A stretch of DNA of 64,000 nt from JBEKUY01 sp049514555 (GTDB taxonomy: Bacteria > Acidobacteriota > Terriglobia > Acidiferrales > UBA7541), in contig JBEKUY010000005.1 of assembly GCA_049514555.1 (NCBI GenBank), positions 62,001 to 126,000 of the forward strand. Reading direction: 5' to 3'. The notes beneath the pieces are model-generated. The model saw nothing but the letters and a program-made list of their open reading frames with translations. It made no database searches and was not told where the DNA came from. Made by a program: the position numbers and the translations under genes. This document shows, one piece after another, positions 8,867 through 18,617 of the stretch. The first letter of the stretch is position 1; every line of letters begins with the position of its first letter.

Positions 8867-10539
8867 CTAGTGTTGTTTCTGCGCGAAGTAAGGTTGGAAA
8901 TCAGCCCAAATACGCTCAACGGCCTTGCGGTCAAGGACCTTCCTGCTCGGTTTGTCAGGGTCTTTTTCTGAGTACAGTTCCAGGGCAACCTCTCCGCAGG
9001 ACGGTTGGAGCGCGTCCGCCGGATAGGTGTAGATTCCGACGTAGGTCGCATCAGTAACATTTACGAAGGCGTTATGCGCATTTACAACTGTCGCAGCCTT
9101 TCCTGGATGGATTGGTTCAACCTCCTTGCCACCACAAAGTAACCTCATGCGATAGAAATCTGTCTTGTATTTCAGGCGTGCGGGCCCGCCGTATGTTCCA
9201 CCGGACGCCGCAAGACCACGACCCAAGGCGGACATAAAAGTCTCGCGAAGTTGTGGTTCTGCCTGGATTAGTAGCACTGGTTTGTACTCCCCGACATATT
9301 CGGCCCAACCACGCAGATCGCGCAGCGGTTCAAACGTATTCTGAACAGCAGCCTCGTGCTTCCTAGTCCTTTTTCCTTTGCTGCAGCCAATTGAACTGCT
9401 TCCTCCATCCGATACTTGAGAATCGGCGTAACCATAGCGACGTCGAAACCCGCCTCCGAAAAGAGGTATGGATGACGATTGAACTTCTCGGCGCTAATGG
9501 TTTCCTTCAGTGAGTCGAGCGGATAGGTATCCGTTGGTTCAACAGGGAGATAATGCGCTGAAGGAAGTGTGGCATCCCCCATTTTCTTACGAGCTTGTTC
9601 TAGAATAGGAAGCGCTTCCTCTATCCTAACAATGCCTGCTACTCCAGGACCTGATTCACGGAATGTTGTGATTCCGACCACCTCACCTACTGAGTTGAAA
9701 AGCGGACCTCCCGAATTGCCGTGATTTATGTTGATGTCAGATATGATGGCGCGAGATTCGACCTTGCTGGCCATTCCGCTAGTCAAGATCTTACGTTGAC
9801 TCAGCGGACTTCCTATCGTGAATACGCGTTCTCCTTCAATCACAGATTCCCTGCCTGTTTCGGACTTTGCTATCGGAGCGGTAATCATTTCAGGGAAGGC
9901 AGAAGGATTAGCCCAGAGGACAGCAACGTCTTTTTCTGGATTGAAAGCTAATACTGTCGCTGACACCTTCCTTTTTGCATCGAACTGGACTGAAATCAAA
10001 TCAGAGGGGCCGATAACGTGCTGGTTAGTGATGATCAGGCCAGCTTTGTCGACGCAAAAGCCGGTGCCGCTGCCAATTTCACTCCAGACCGTAACCACAG
10101 CGTTCTGATACTTTTGAAATAGAGTTGTCAGCTCATCCACTTTTCGGCCCGGAGCAGGCGCCGTTGCCTCAGTCACCTTCGCATTATCATTACTGAGCTC
10201 GACGGTCGACTCCGGGACCGAAACTGCAACATCCACTTCCCACGAGTACTTCTTACCCTGGAATTCTACCGGTTCGGGAGTCGAGAGACGGTACTTCCCA
10301 GGTGCAAGTTGAACTTCACCATTGCCATCGAATCCTGTTTTCCCGGTGATCGTCTCCCCGACGGGGCCCTCAAACGGAGCTAGAACGAACGCGAGCTTGG
10401 GAACAGGCTTCTGATTCAGGTCGTTATCAACAAGTACGGCGCGCACTTTAAGTCTTGCGCTCTCAGTCTGCGGCCAGTTTGAGGGCGCACCGAACAGCAG
10501 GAACAGGGCCGCGAGACTCGGCGCAATGAATCGCCCCAT
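8867..10539 (-). pseudogene. Secreted trypsin-like serine protease, frameshifted near the C-terminus
   Basis: The main frame (10539 to 9268) gives a signal peptide (FIAPSLAALFLLFGAPS), a carboxypeptidase-regulatory-like beta domain around residues 28-95, and a chymotrypsin-fold protease. Its triad is visible: His in IITNQHVIG, Asp in NPEKDVAVLW, Ser in HGNSGGPLF. The second frame (8867-9277) is open further upstream and, read through the T5 run at 9370-9374, joins smoothly: AAAKEKRTRKHEAAVQNTFEPL...EYVGEYKPVLLIQAE. One missing base there would restore a single protein of about 557 residues, close to the 551-residue protease at 27074. The C-terminal domain is not recognised. Confidence 0.75.
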
Positions 10540-10848
10540 GTGAGCGCCTCGATGAACTTTAACGGTAATTTCCGATTTGAACTATATCTTCCCGCAGAAC
10601 CATACCCCTGCCGCCCTCTCGTGTCAAACTCAGATTGCCCTGGCTGCTCGTTGGGTGGCAAACGCGCTCGTTGGGCAGTTCCGCTGACTGGAGGACTGGA
10701 ATGAACATACAACCCGAGTGCGATGGCCGCCATCTCCCCGGGATACCATCACGTCCTATACCCAAGGGGCGCTGAACTGTGAATCGAGGGGAATTCCCTC
10801 GCTGAGGGGCGGGGGTTCGGGTAGAGTAATTCTTCAGCATCCGCACTT
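10540..10848. other. Divergent intergenic region with a 10-bp direct repeat
   Basis: About 300 bp between the protease gene and the SpoIIE-phosphatase gene, which are divergently transcribed. GCTCGTTGGG occurs at 10646-10655 and 10666-10675, exactly 20 bp apart (two helical turns), a spacing suited to a dimeric regulator. No other gene is supported here. Confidence 0.4.
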
Positions 10849-12843
10849 ATGGCTGGACTCAGCGCGCATCTGCGGGAATTGTGGAGACGGGTCTCGCGGC
10901 TCGATCTCTTTGCCATCGCGGTCCTCCTAATCGGCTTGGTGGCCGCGTTGGCTGAGCCCGCCCGGCGCACGGGCGGGACGCTCAGCTTCCTCAAGTTTCT
11001 CGCGATCCTGGCGGCTATCTACCTAATTTTCCGCCTCATAGGCTATTGGCGCGCGCGACTGCTGTGGAGCCTGCGCAACCGGCTTATTGTGGCCTACCTG
11101 TTCATCGCCGTGGTGCCGGTGCTGCTGCTTCTCACCCTTGCAATCCTCGCCGGGCAACTGCTCTACTCGCAACTGGGGGCCTACCTTTTCTACGAGGACT
11201 TGCAGCGGCGCGTCAGCGCGCTCGACGACTCGGCCCGGCATATTGCCTCCGTGTATTCCACGCTGCCGAAGTCCATCGGCGAAAGCGCTTCCGAAGACAT
11301 CCTCAAGGCCCAGGCAGGACAAGTCCGCGGCCAGGAGCTTCCGGGCCTCGTCTTGGACTTGCATGGAGAGCGCGACCTGCTGCGGCGGCTGGCCCCCGTT
11401 CCGGGGGCGTACTTCAGTGGCGTCGTGCAATCGGGCGCGCAGCTCAGCCTGCTCAGTATCCATGAAGCACATGGCCCGCGCGGCGACGCCGTGATACGCC
11501 TGGAGGTTCCGGTTACGCCGGACCTGTTGGAAAAGGTGGCGCCGGCACTGGGATCGGTGCACCTCAGCCTCATGGATCGTTGCATCGGCTGTGAGCCACG
11601 GGAGGTCCTGTACACGGACAGCAATGGCAGGTATCGCCTCCTCGCCCGCATCAGTGCGCGCGCGCGAGCTCTGCGCCCGGCGACGAGCTGGTTCGATGCC
11701 ACAATTCAGGGCTACTCCAAGCTTGAAGTGGAGTACATCGGGCCGGACGGACGCGTCAAGCCGGGGCATCCTGCCTTTGTCGTTTTTTCGGCGCGTATTT
11801 CGGACCTGAACCACCGGCTGTTCTCGTCGCTCGGCGATTTCAGCAATCTCTACGTCGAGCTGTTTGCCCTGGTGGCGGTGGTGTTTCTGCTGATCGAGTT
11901 GGCCGCCTTGATCATCGGGATCGTCCTAACGCGGCGCATCACCAAGGCCGTCGCCGAGCTTTATCGCGCCACGCAGTACGTGCAGGCCGGGGACCTCACG
12001 CACCGGGTGCGAATCGAACGACACGACCAGCTCGGCGTCCTCGGGGAATCGTTCAATCTGATGACGAGCTCCGTCAGCAACTTGATCGAGGAACAGAAAC
12101 GGCGGCAGCGCCTGGAGAACGAGATCACCATCGCGCGGGAGGTCCAGACGCAGTTGTTTCCGCGCGATCTTCCCGCGGTGGCGGGCGTCGAGCTGGAAGC
12201 CACGTGCCGCGCCGCCCGCGTCGTCAGCGGTGATTACTACGATTTCATTCCGCTGGGGCCGACGCAGCTCGCGCTGGCGATCGCGGACATATCGGGCAAG
12301 GGGATTTCGGCGGCGCTGTTGATGGCCAGCCTCCAGGCGGCGCTGCGGAGCCAGGTCCTCGCGCCAGGGGCCGCTGAACAGAGCACCGCCGAGCTGGTTT
12401 CTCGCCTGAATCTTCATCTCGTCCGGAACACGGGCGACGATCGGTTTGCCACATTCTTTTACGCGGTTTATGACAGCGCGACGCGGCGGTTGCGGTATAC
12501 GAATGCGGGGCACCTGCCGTCGTTTCTGGTGAGCGACGGCAAGTCGCGCCGGCTCACGACCGGCGGAATGGTCCTCGGTGTTGTGGAAGACTACCGATAC
12601 GAGCAGGGCACTATCGAGGTGGCGCCAGGCAGCTTGCTGGTGGGATATAGCGACGGTTTGGTCGAGCCCGAAAACGTCTACGGCGAGGAATTCGGGATTC
12701 AACGGCTGGAGGAAGTCACCCTGCGGCTGCGTTCCGCTTCGCCTGTGGCCGTGGCCGAGACTCTGATGGCTGCGGTGGACGAGTGGGCGGGCACGCCGGA
12801 GCAGTTTGACGACATGACCGTCATCGTCGCGCGGCTGTTCTGA
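10849..12843 (+). CDS. Membrane HAMP-SpoIIE (PP2C-type) serine phosphatase, RsbU-like
   Basis: 664 residues. The N-terminus has two or three membrane helices (LFAIAVLLIGLVAAL; RLIVAYLFIAVVPVLLLLTLAIL) and an extracytoplasmic sensor region to about residue 325. A further helix (ELFALVAVVFLLIELAALII) is followed by a HAMP linker (TKAVAELYRATQYVQAGDL). The last 220 residues are a SpoIIE/PP2C phosphatase: SGDYYDFIPL, IADISGKGISAALLMASLQA and the final DDMTVIVAR carry the metal-binding aspartates. Such proteins dephosphorylate an anti-sigma-antagonist (STAS) protein in partner-switching stress control. No STAS or anti-sigma partner is encoded next door. Confidence 0.88.
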   Translation: MAGLSAHLRELWRRVSRLDLFAIAVLLIGLVAALAEPARRTGGTLSFLKFLAILAAIYLIFRLIGYWRARLLWSLRNRLIVAYLFIAVVPVLLLLTLAILAGQLLYSQLGAYLFYEDLQRRVSALDDSARHIASVYSTLPKSIGESASEDILKAQAGQVRGQELPGLVLDLHGERDLLRRLAPVPGAYFSGVVQSGAQLSLLSIHEAHGPRGDAVIRLEVPVTPDLLEKVAPALGSVHLSLMDRCIGCEPREVLYTDSNGRYRLLARISARARALRPATSWFDATIQGYSKLEVEYIGPDGRVKPGHPAFVVFSARISDLNHRLFSSLGDFSNLYVELFALVAVVFLLIELAALIIGIVLTRRITKAVAELYRATQYVQAGDLTHRVRIERHDQLGVLGESFNLMTSSVSNLIEEQKRRQRLENEITIAREVQTQLFPRDLPAVAGVELEATCRAARVVSGDYYDFIPLGPTQLALAIADISGKGISAALLMASLQAALRSQVLAPGAAEQSTAELVSRLNLHLVRNTGDDRFATFFYAVYDSATRRLRYTNAGHLPSFLVSDGKSRRLTTGGMVLGVVEDYRYEQGTIEVAPGSLLVGYSDGLVEPENVYGEEFGIQRLEEVTLRLRSASPVAVAETLMAAVDEWAGTPEQFDDMTVIVARLF

Positions 12844-12941
12844 GCAACGCTGAGGCTGGTTGTTTCCGCGCGGCCGAGAGACGCGCATTGGTAGTGCGGC
12901 CTGCGCGGTTCGGCTATACTGCATCCGGTCTGAGGGTCTCC

Positions 12942-13685
12942 ATGTCTCTGCGAAACCGAGTTGCGCTCATTACCGGCGGCAGCCGCGGCATTGGGAAGGG
13001 CATCGCGCTGCGGTTCGGCCGCGAAGGCGCGCGCGTGGCTATCGGGTACCGGTCGAGCAAGGCCGCCGCGCAGAACGTGCTGCGCCAGTTGCATGCCGAA
13101 GGCGCTGAGAGCTTCGCTGTCGAAACGGACGTGACCGATCCGGCGCGAGCGGAAGCTCTGATTCATGCAGTCGTGGAGCGCACCGGGCGGCTCGACATTC
13201 TCGTGAACAACGTGGGGGACTTCCGCTGGGGGTTGGTGGCGGACACACCGGCGGACGAGTGGCACGAGGTGATCGCGTCGAATCTTTTCAGCGTTTTCCA
13301 CACGAGCCGCGCGGCGCTGGTTCCCATGCGGCGGCAGCGCTGGGGGCGCATCGTGAATCTGGGAGCGATCGGAGCCGAGCGCGGATTCGGGCAGGCCAAG
13401 ATTTCCGCGTATGCATCGGCCAAGGCGGGGGTGGTTGCGCTATCACGATCGCTGGCCATCGAAGAAGCGAAGAACGGCATCACCGTGAACGTGGTGAACC
13501 CGTCGACGATTGATGAGAAGGAACTGACGCTGGCCGAGGCGCGGCGAATGCGCGACGTGCGCGTTCCAGTGGGCCGCCCACTGACGACCGAGGATGTCGC
13601 TGCCGCCGTGGCCTTCTTCGTCTCCGAGGAAGCCGACTACATCACGGGTCAAGTGCTCACCGTGAGTGGCGGCTGGATGCTCTGA
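12942..13685 (+). CDS. Short-chain dehydrogenase/reductase (FabG-like)
   Basis: A 247-residue NAD(P)-dependent oxidoreductase. It has the Rossmann motif TGGSRGIGKGIA, DVTDPARAEALI, the NNVGDF variant of NNAG, and YASAK as the catalytic Tyr-Lys motif, ending with TGQVLTVSGGW as in FabG. The start at 12942 follows family length; the upstream in-frame ATG would add 18 residues that do not belong. Oddity: the segment before the Tyr reads IVNLGAIGAERG, so the usual catalytic Ser of the NISS region looks replaced, which could reduce or alter activity. The substrate is unknown. It lies 5 bp before nnr. Confidence 0.87.
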   Translation: MSLRNRVALITGGSRGIGKGIALRFGREGARVAIGYRSSKAAAQNVLRQLHAEGAESFAVETDVTDPARAEALIHAVVERTGRLDILVNNVGDFRWGLVADTPADEWHEVIASNLFSVFHTSRAALVPMRRQRWGRIVNLGAIGAERGFGQAKISAYASAKAGVVALSRSLAIEEAKNGITVNVVNPSTIDEKELTLAEARRMRDVRVPVGRPLTTEDVAAAVAFFVSEEADYITGQVLTVSGGWML

Positions 13686-13690
13686 CGCCC

Positions 13691-15304
13691 ATGCGTGTTC
13701 TCACCGCCGCAGAAATGCGCGAAGTAGACCGGCTCTCGACGGAGCGCTACGCCATCCCGAGCCTGGCGCTCATGGAAAAGGCCGGGCGCCGGGTGGCCGA
13801 ATTTGTCGTCGAGAAATTCCCAGCGCCGACCTCGCTCAGAATCGTCGTTTTGTGCGGGAAGGGCAATAACGGGGGCGACGGTCTGGTTGCCGCGCGCTAC
13901 CTCCGCGAACACGGTTTCGATCCCGATGTATGGCTGTTTTCCTCACCGGGCGCACTGCAAGGTGACGCAGCCGCGAATCTCAAGCGATGGCAGGCGGCCA
14001 GCGGCAACCTCACGCTGGTGGAAACGGCGGCTCAATGGGAGGTCCTCCGGCCCAACTTGGCCCAAGCCGACGTGATTGTGGATGCACTGCTGGGCACGGG
14101 CCTGCGCGGGCCGGCCGGGGGTCTGTTCGCGGCAGTCATCTCGGATTTGAACGCCGTTTCATTCTCCGCGACCGCGGTCCGGCCTCGGCTCGTCCTGTCG
14201 GTGGATGTTCCTTCCGGGCTGCCATCCGACGGCGAGCCCGCGGCCGGGCCGGTCGTTCAGGCACACGCCACGGTGACGTTCACCGCGCCGAAGCTGGGGC
14301 CGCTGCTGTCGCGGGACGCTGCCAGCGGCGGCGCGCTGCACGTTCGCGACATCGGCTCGCCCGCCGAGCTCGTTGAAGAAATCGCCAAGGAAAATCTCCG
14401 CTGGATCGATCCGGGAGAGTTCAACACGCTGCCACTGGTGCGGCGCGTGGATGCGCACAAGGGTTCGTTCGGCCACGTGCTGCTTGTGGCCGGATCGCGG
14501 GGTAAGACCGGCGCTGCGATTCTGGCCGGCCGTGGCGCCTTGCGTGCTGGTGCGGGACTCGTCACGGTGGCCACACCGGCGCCGGCATTGGCGATCGTCG
14601 CTGCCGGACAACCCGAACTGATGACCGAAGCCCTTCTGGCGACCGAGAGTGGCAGCGTGTCACTCGCCAACCTCGAACAAGGCCGCTTCGCGGCTGTTGC
14701 TCAAGGGAAGACGGTCCTCGCTGCGGGCCCCGGACTTTCCACACATCCCGACACGCAGCAGTTCATCCGCACCATTGTTCGGGAGACGCCTCTGCCGATC
14801 GTTCTCGACGCAGACGGTCTGAACGCCTTTGCCGGGCGGGCGGGCGAATTGCGCGCACGCATAGGTCCGCATCTGGCGGTGACCCCTCATCCCGGCGAGA
14901 TGGGGCGCCTTCTGGGAATGTCCTCTGCGGAGGTTCAATCTGACCGCCTTGAAATCGCGCGACGCGCGGCCGCGGCGTGGAACGCTCACGTGGTGCTCAA
15001 GGGTTTCCATACGATCGTCGCTTCCCCGGACGGGAACGCGTTTGTCAACACCACGGGCAATGCTGGGCTAGCCAAGGGAGGCACGGGGGACGTTCTCACC
15101 GGCGTCTTGGCGGGAATGACCGCGCAGTTTGGCACAGACGATTGGCCACGCAAGCTGGCGCTGGGCGTTTATCTCCACGGTCTCGCCGGAGAGCTTGCCA
15201 CAGCACGCGTCGAGGCCGCAGGCCTGCTCGCCTCGGAAGTGGCCGACCAGCTACCCGCCGCTCTTCGTCAACTCATCGGCGACCTGGCCCGCCATGCCTC
15301 TTGA
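13691..15304 (+). CDS. nnr: Bifunctional NAD(P)H-hydrate repair enzyme (epimerase + dehydratase)
   Basis: 537 residues with two fused domains. The N-terminal YjeF_N epimerase (about 1-215; MRVLTAAEMREVDRLS, VLCGKGNNGGDGLVAARYL) interconverts R- and S-NAD(P)HX. The C-terminal ADP-dependent dehydratase (about 235-530) is ribokinase-like, with HKGSFGHVLLVAGSRGKTGAA, VLDADGLNAFAG, TPHPGEMGRL and the nucleotide loop AKGGTGDVLTGVLAG. It repairs hydrated NADH/NADPH in the cytoplasm. Its last 11 bp overlap tsaE; this nnr-tsaE pairing is conserved in many bacteria. Confidence 0.95.
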   Translation: MRVLTAAEMREVDRLSTERYAIPSLALMEKAGRRVAEFVVEKFPAPTSLRIVVLCGKGNNGGDGLVAARYLREHGFDPDVWLFSSPGALQGDAAANLKRWQAASGNLTLVETAAQWEVLRPNLAQADVIVDALLGTGLRGPAGGLFAAVISDLNAVSFSATAVRPRLVLSVDVPSGLPSDGEPAAGPVVQAHATVTFTAPKLGPLLSRDAASGGALHVRDIGSPAELVEEIAKENLRWIDPGEFNTLPLVRRVDAHKGSFGHVLLVAGSRGKTGAAILAGRGALRAGAGLVTVATPAPALAIVAAGQPELMTEALLATESGSVSLANLEQGRFAAVAQGKTVLAAGPGLSTHPDTQQFIRTIVRETPLPIVLDADGLNAFAGRAGELRARIGPHLAVTPHPGEMGRLLGMSSAEVQSDRLEIARRAAAAWNAHVVLKGFHTIVASPDGNAFVNTTGNAGLAKGGTGDVLTGVLAGMTAQFGTDDWPRKLALGVYLHGLAGELATARVEAAGLLASEVADQLPAALRQLIGDLARHAS

Positions 15305-15716
15305 AGTCGTCACCGGTTCCGCGGAGGAAACGACTCGCTGGGGCAGGGAATTCGCCGCCAAACTGACGGCGCCTGCCGTCGTTCTGCTGACGGGCGACCT
15401 GGGCAGCGGCAAAACCACGCTGACGAAAGGCATCATCGCTGGTTTAGGCGCCGCTCGCGAGGAAGACGTTACCAGCCCCACATTTACCCTGGTTCACGTG
15501 TACCGCCGGCCGGTTACGATCTATCACGTGGACCTCTATCGCGTCGAACAATTGCATGACTTCGAGACGCTCGGCCTCGAAGACATCTTCGCCAAGCCCG
15601 GCATCCTGATCGTTGAGTGGGCCGAGCGGTTTGCGCTCCGGGCCGATTGGCCTACGATCCGTATCCACCTCGAACACGAGGGGGACGACCGCAGAAGAAT
15701 CTCCGTCTCGTCTTGA
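15294..15716 (+). CDS. tsaE: tRNA threonylcarbamoyladenosine biosynthesis ATPase
   Basis: 140 residues. It has the Walker A motif GDLGSGKTTLTKG, then VTSPTFTLVHVY, YHVDLYRVEQLHDFETLGLEDIF and ILIVEWAERF, all signatures of TsaE (YjeE). With TsaB and TsaD, TsaE drives t6A37 modification of ANN-decoding tRNAs; the partners are not in the window. The ATG at 15294 lies inside the end of nnr, giving an 11-bp overlap and likely translational coupling. The longer upstream frame reading is an artefact of that overlap. Confidence 0.95.
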   Translation: MPLEVVTGSAEETTRWGREFAAKLTAPAVVLLTGDLGSGKTTLTKGIIAGLGAAREEDVTSPTFTLVHVYRRPVTIYHVDLYRVEQLHDFETLGLEDIFAKPGILIVEWAERFALRADWPTIRIHLEHEGDDRRRISVSS

Positions 15717-15852
15717 GATCGCTTGGCGAGCATGCAGTGGGGGCGTTCGCCAACAGCCGCCATTAACCGGTAAGCCAACCGGATGGCCGCGCCGGCTTGT
15801 CCGTTTCCTATGCGCTTGCTAGCGTGTAGGAGGGATTCTTTCGGCCCGAGGC

Positions 15853-18363
15853 ATGAGCAATTTTCCCACTTTGTTATCCGGGGGGCTTCGTCCGCCAGCC
15901 CCGCCGGCGCAGACGGCGCCGGTCGAGGCAGGGTCGGCGCGGATCGAGCTGCAGAGCTACGCGGTAACGATTCCTCTGGGTTCGCTGGCCGTCGGGATCG
16001 ACAATATCCATCACGATGTGTTTTTGAGCCCGCGCTTCGTGCAGATGGCGCGTGGCTATCTTCTCCATCTCATACGGCAATCCACCAAGGCCACGTTCTT
16101 TTCCGGCATCGAGCTTCGCCCGTCCAAAGAAGTCGACTTTGCAGGTTTCCCGAAGGTCCTGGGAGACCTGCTACAGGCTTCGCTCACCCTGGCCAAGTTC
16201 CAGAAGAATATCGAGCTGGATCTATTGTGCCGGATCGCCCTGATCAAATTCCTGACGCAGGAAATCGCGGCGCAGTTCGCCAACCTGATTTTGGAAGGCA
16301 AGGAATGGATTCGCCAACGCGGTGAGCATTTCGAGCGCAGCGAGCAGGCCCACGTCATCAAGGCCCGGTTGGCCGAACTTCAAGCCGGCCGGAAAAACGT
16401 GACTCGTGAAGTCGGCCAGCAGATTCGCCAGTTCATTCTGGATGCCGAGGAAAATCTCCTCTGCAAGTCGCGCCGCGCGCTTTTCGGGGACGATTTCGCC
16501 GAACTGTACGACCTGCTCAAGAACCCGCTGGTTTTTCTGGACGGCGGGAAGGACGAGATATTCTTTCTCAAACAGTACGTTCTTCTCGGCAACTACGTTC
16601 ACGACCCGGACCGATTCGAATCGATTGACACGATTTTTCAGGAACTTCTGCGCGATTCCGTGCTCTCCATCCGGCCCGACGCCGAATTCGACGAGGCCCG
16701 TCAGGCGCACGACCGCACCGTCCAACAGGCCTTGGCCTTACGGTCGGAAATCGCAAGCCTCGAAGAAGAGCGCGATGGTCTGCACCGGAAGTTGAGCCGG
16801 GGTGAGGGCGTGTTCGGCCGGCTGCTTTCGAGCCCTGAGCCCTCCAATCTGCGCGCCGCACTCTCCGAACTTGAGATGCGGCTCAAGCACCGCCACACGA
16901 AGCTCGAAGAGATGGGGCCGGAACTGGATGCCGCCCGCCAGAAGCTCGACTTCGTCATCAAGCAGCATCAAGGCCGCCTCGGCGATTACTTGAATGCACC
17001 CGAAAACGCCCGGCGCCTGTTCGACCCGTCGGGAACCGGCGAATCGGCGCAACTTCGTTCACGCCTGCTCGACGAGCTCACCGCACGCCTCGAACGGCAG
17101 GAGCTTCTGCTGCACGTCATGGCGAGCTACGAGATTCGTTCCATCTACCAGGAGTATTGTCCGCCCGTCCATCTTCAGCAACTTCGGCGGGCGCTGGTAT
17201 CCCGCGAAGAGATGAAGCGCGTCGAAGATATTCTCAAGCAGTTTCCCGCGCGGCGGCTTTCGATCCGGCCCATTGACGAGCTTTCGCGCAAGATCCGGCG
17301 CTTCTCGCCCGAGGAGCTCCGGGCGGGGGTCCTCCGATTTGCCGAAGATTTCTTCCGTCTCCATCGCGATCTCCGTAATGCGGAACACCTCGCGGCTTGC
17401 ATGGAGCGGGTGAACCTGGTGGCCAACGAACAGACCCGCAACGTCTCGCGGATGAACAATACGCTGTATGAGTTTCTCCTGCCGGAAGAGGCGCGGCCGC
17501 AGCAGGACCGCGTGCTTTCGCACGCCATCATCAAAGCGGATGTCCGCGGATCGACAAAAATCACGCAAGACTTGATCGGCCGCGGCCTGAACCCGGCGTC
17601 GCACTTCAGCTTGCACCTGCACGAGCCGGTCAAGAGGCTTCTGGAGCGCTATGACGCCCGCAAGGTCTTCATCGAAGGTGACGCCATCATCCTGGCAATT
17701 TACGAGACCGAATCGAACCAGTCGTTCCAGCGCGCGGTGGCCAAAGCCTGCGTCCTGGCGCGTCAGATACTGGCCGTCTCGAACGCCTACAACGACCGCG
17801 CCGAATCTGGGGATTTGCCCCGCCTCGAGCTTGGCCTGGGCGTCGCCTTCCAGGGCTCGGCGCCCACTTACTGGATGGATGGCGAATCCCGCATCATGAT
17901 TTCGCGCGCCCTCAATCTCTCCGACCGGCTTTCGGGCTGCGCCAAGCTCACCCGGCGCCTCCTGGCCGGCCAAAGCTCTCATTTTTCCGTCTTTCAGTTT
18001 GTGACTGCCATGGAAGGCATCTCGGAAGAAGAGGCTGATGAATTCCTCGTTCGTTTCAACCTGAACGGCGTTGAACTCAATGAGGAGGGATACCAGAAGC
18101 TGTCCGAGGAAATTTCCCTGGAAACGATCGAAACGAAGCTCGAAATGCCGTGGGGCAAGGAACCCGTCATTCTTTACTACGGGGAGGTTCCCATCGGCGA
18201 GTCAATCGAACTGCTTGTTTTACGAAAAGGGTTTGCCCGGGAGCTCCTGCCGGATGGAAGAATCGGGCGGCGCTCCGATCACGTATACTATGAAGTCTGT
18301 ACCAGCCCGGCCCTGTACGCACTGGTAGAAGCACTGCTGCGTACAGCAGCACACCACGATTAG
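15853..18363 (+). CDS. Large coiled-coil protein with C-terminal class III nucleotidyl cyclase-like domain
   Basis: 836 residues, no signal peptide or membrane helix. Residues about 280-345 and 395-420 are charged and heptad-like (RSEIASLEEERDGLHRKL), probably coiled coils. From about 555 a class III adenylate/guanylate cyclase pattern appears. HAIIKADVRGSTKITQDL is the first metal site, KVFIEGDAIILAIYE matches the second metal Asp with a preceding Lys, and SRALNLSDRLSGC matches the NxxxR transition-state segment. Catalysis is therefore possible, but the base-selecting positions are not clear to me. The N-terminal 550 residues are unfamiliar. It may be a cytoplasmic sensor making a cyclic nucleotide, or a degenerate cyclase scaffold. 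Confidence 0.7.
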   Translation: MSNFPTLLSGGLRPPAPPAQTAPVEAGSARIELQSYAVTIPLGSLAVGIDNIHHDVFLSPRFVQMARGYLLHLIRQSTKATFFSGIELRPSKEVDFAGFPKVLGDLLQASLTLAKFQKNIELDLLCRIALIKFLTQEIAAQFANLILEGKEWIRQRGEHFERSEQAHVIKARLAELQAGRKNVTREVGQQIRQFILDAEENLLCKSRRALFGDDFAELYDLLKNPLVFLDGGKDEIFFLKQYVLLGNYVHDPDRFESIDTIFQELLRDSVLSIRPDAEFDEARQAHDRTVQQALALRSEIASLEEERDGLHRKLSRGEGVFGRLLSSPEPSNLRAALSELEMRLKHRHTKLEEMGPELDAARQKLDFVIKQHQGRLGDYLNAPENARRLFDPSGTGESAQLRSRLLDELTARLERQELLLHVMASYEIRSIYQEYCPPVHLQQLRRALVSREEMKRVEDILKQFPARRLSIRPIDELSRKIRRFSPEELRAGVLRFAEDFFRLHRDLRNAEHLAACMERVNLVANEQTRNVSRMNNTLYEFLLPEEARPQQDRVLSHAIIKADVRGSTKITQDLIGRGLNPASHFSLHLHEPVKRLLERYDARKVFIEGDAIILAIYETESNQSFQRAVAKACVLARQILAVSNAYNDRAESGDLPRLELGLGVAFQGSAPTYWMDGESRIMISRALNLSDRLSGCAKLTRRLLAGQSSHFSVFQFVTAMEGISEEEADEFLVRFNLNGVELNEEGYQKLSEEISLETIETKLEMPWGKEPVILYYGEVPIGESIELLVLRKGFARELLPDGRIGRRSDHVYYEVCTSPALYALVEALLRTAAHHD

Positions 18364-18617
18364 TTCCGCCCAGACACCCCGACCCAGCCATGGTGCAGAG
18401 GAAGATCGCCAGCAGGACTGTGTTGTTCGAGGATTGCTGACGTGGGAATCCGGCGTTTCGGACTGCTACGAGGGGTCCGAATTGGCACAGTGAATGGCTG
18501 GTGAGTGTCGCACGGAGTAGACACATCGCCGTCTAACTCATGCTGTTGGAATGACTTTAGAGGTTCGTTGCCGGGTGGTCCAGCAACTTAGCTGGCGTGT
18601 GTCGTGCAAGAGGGCCT

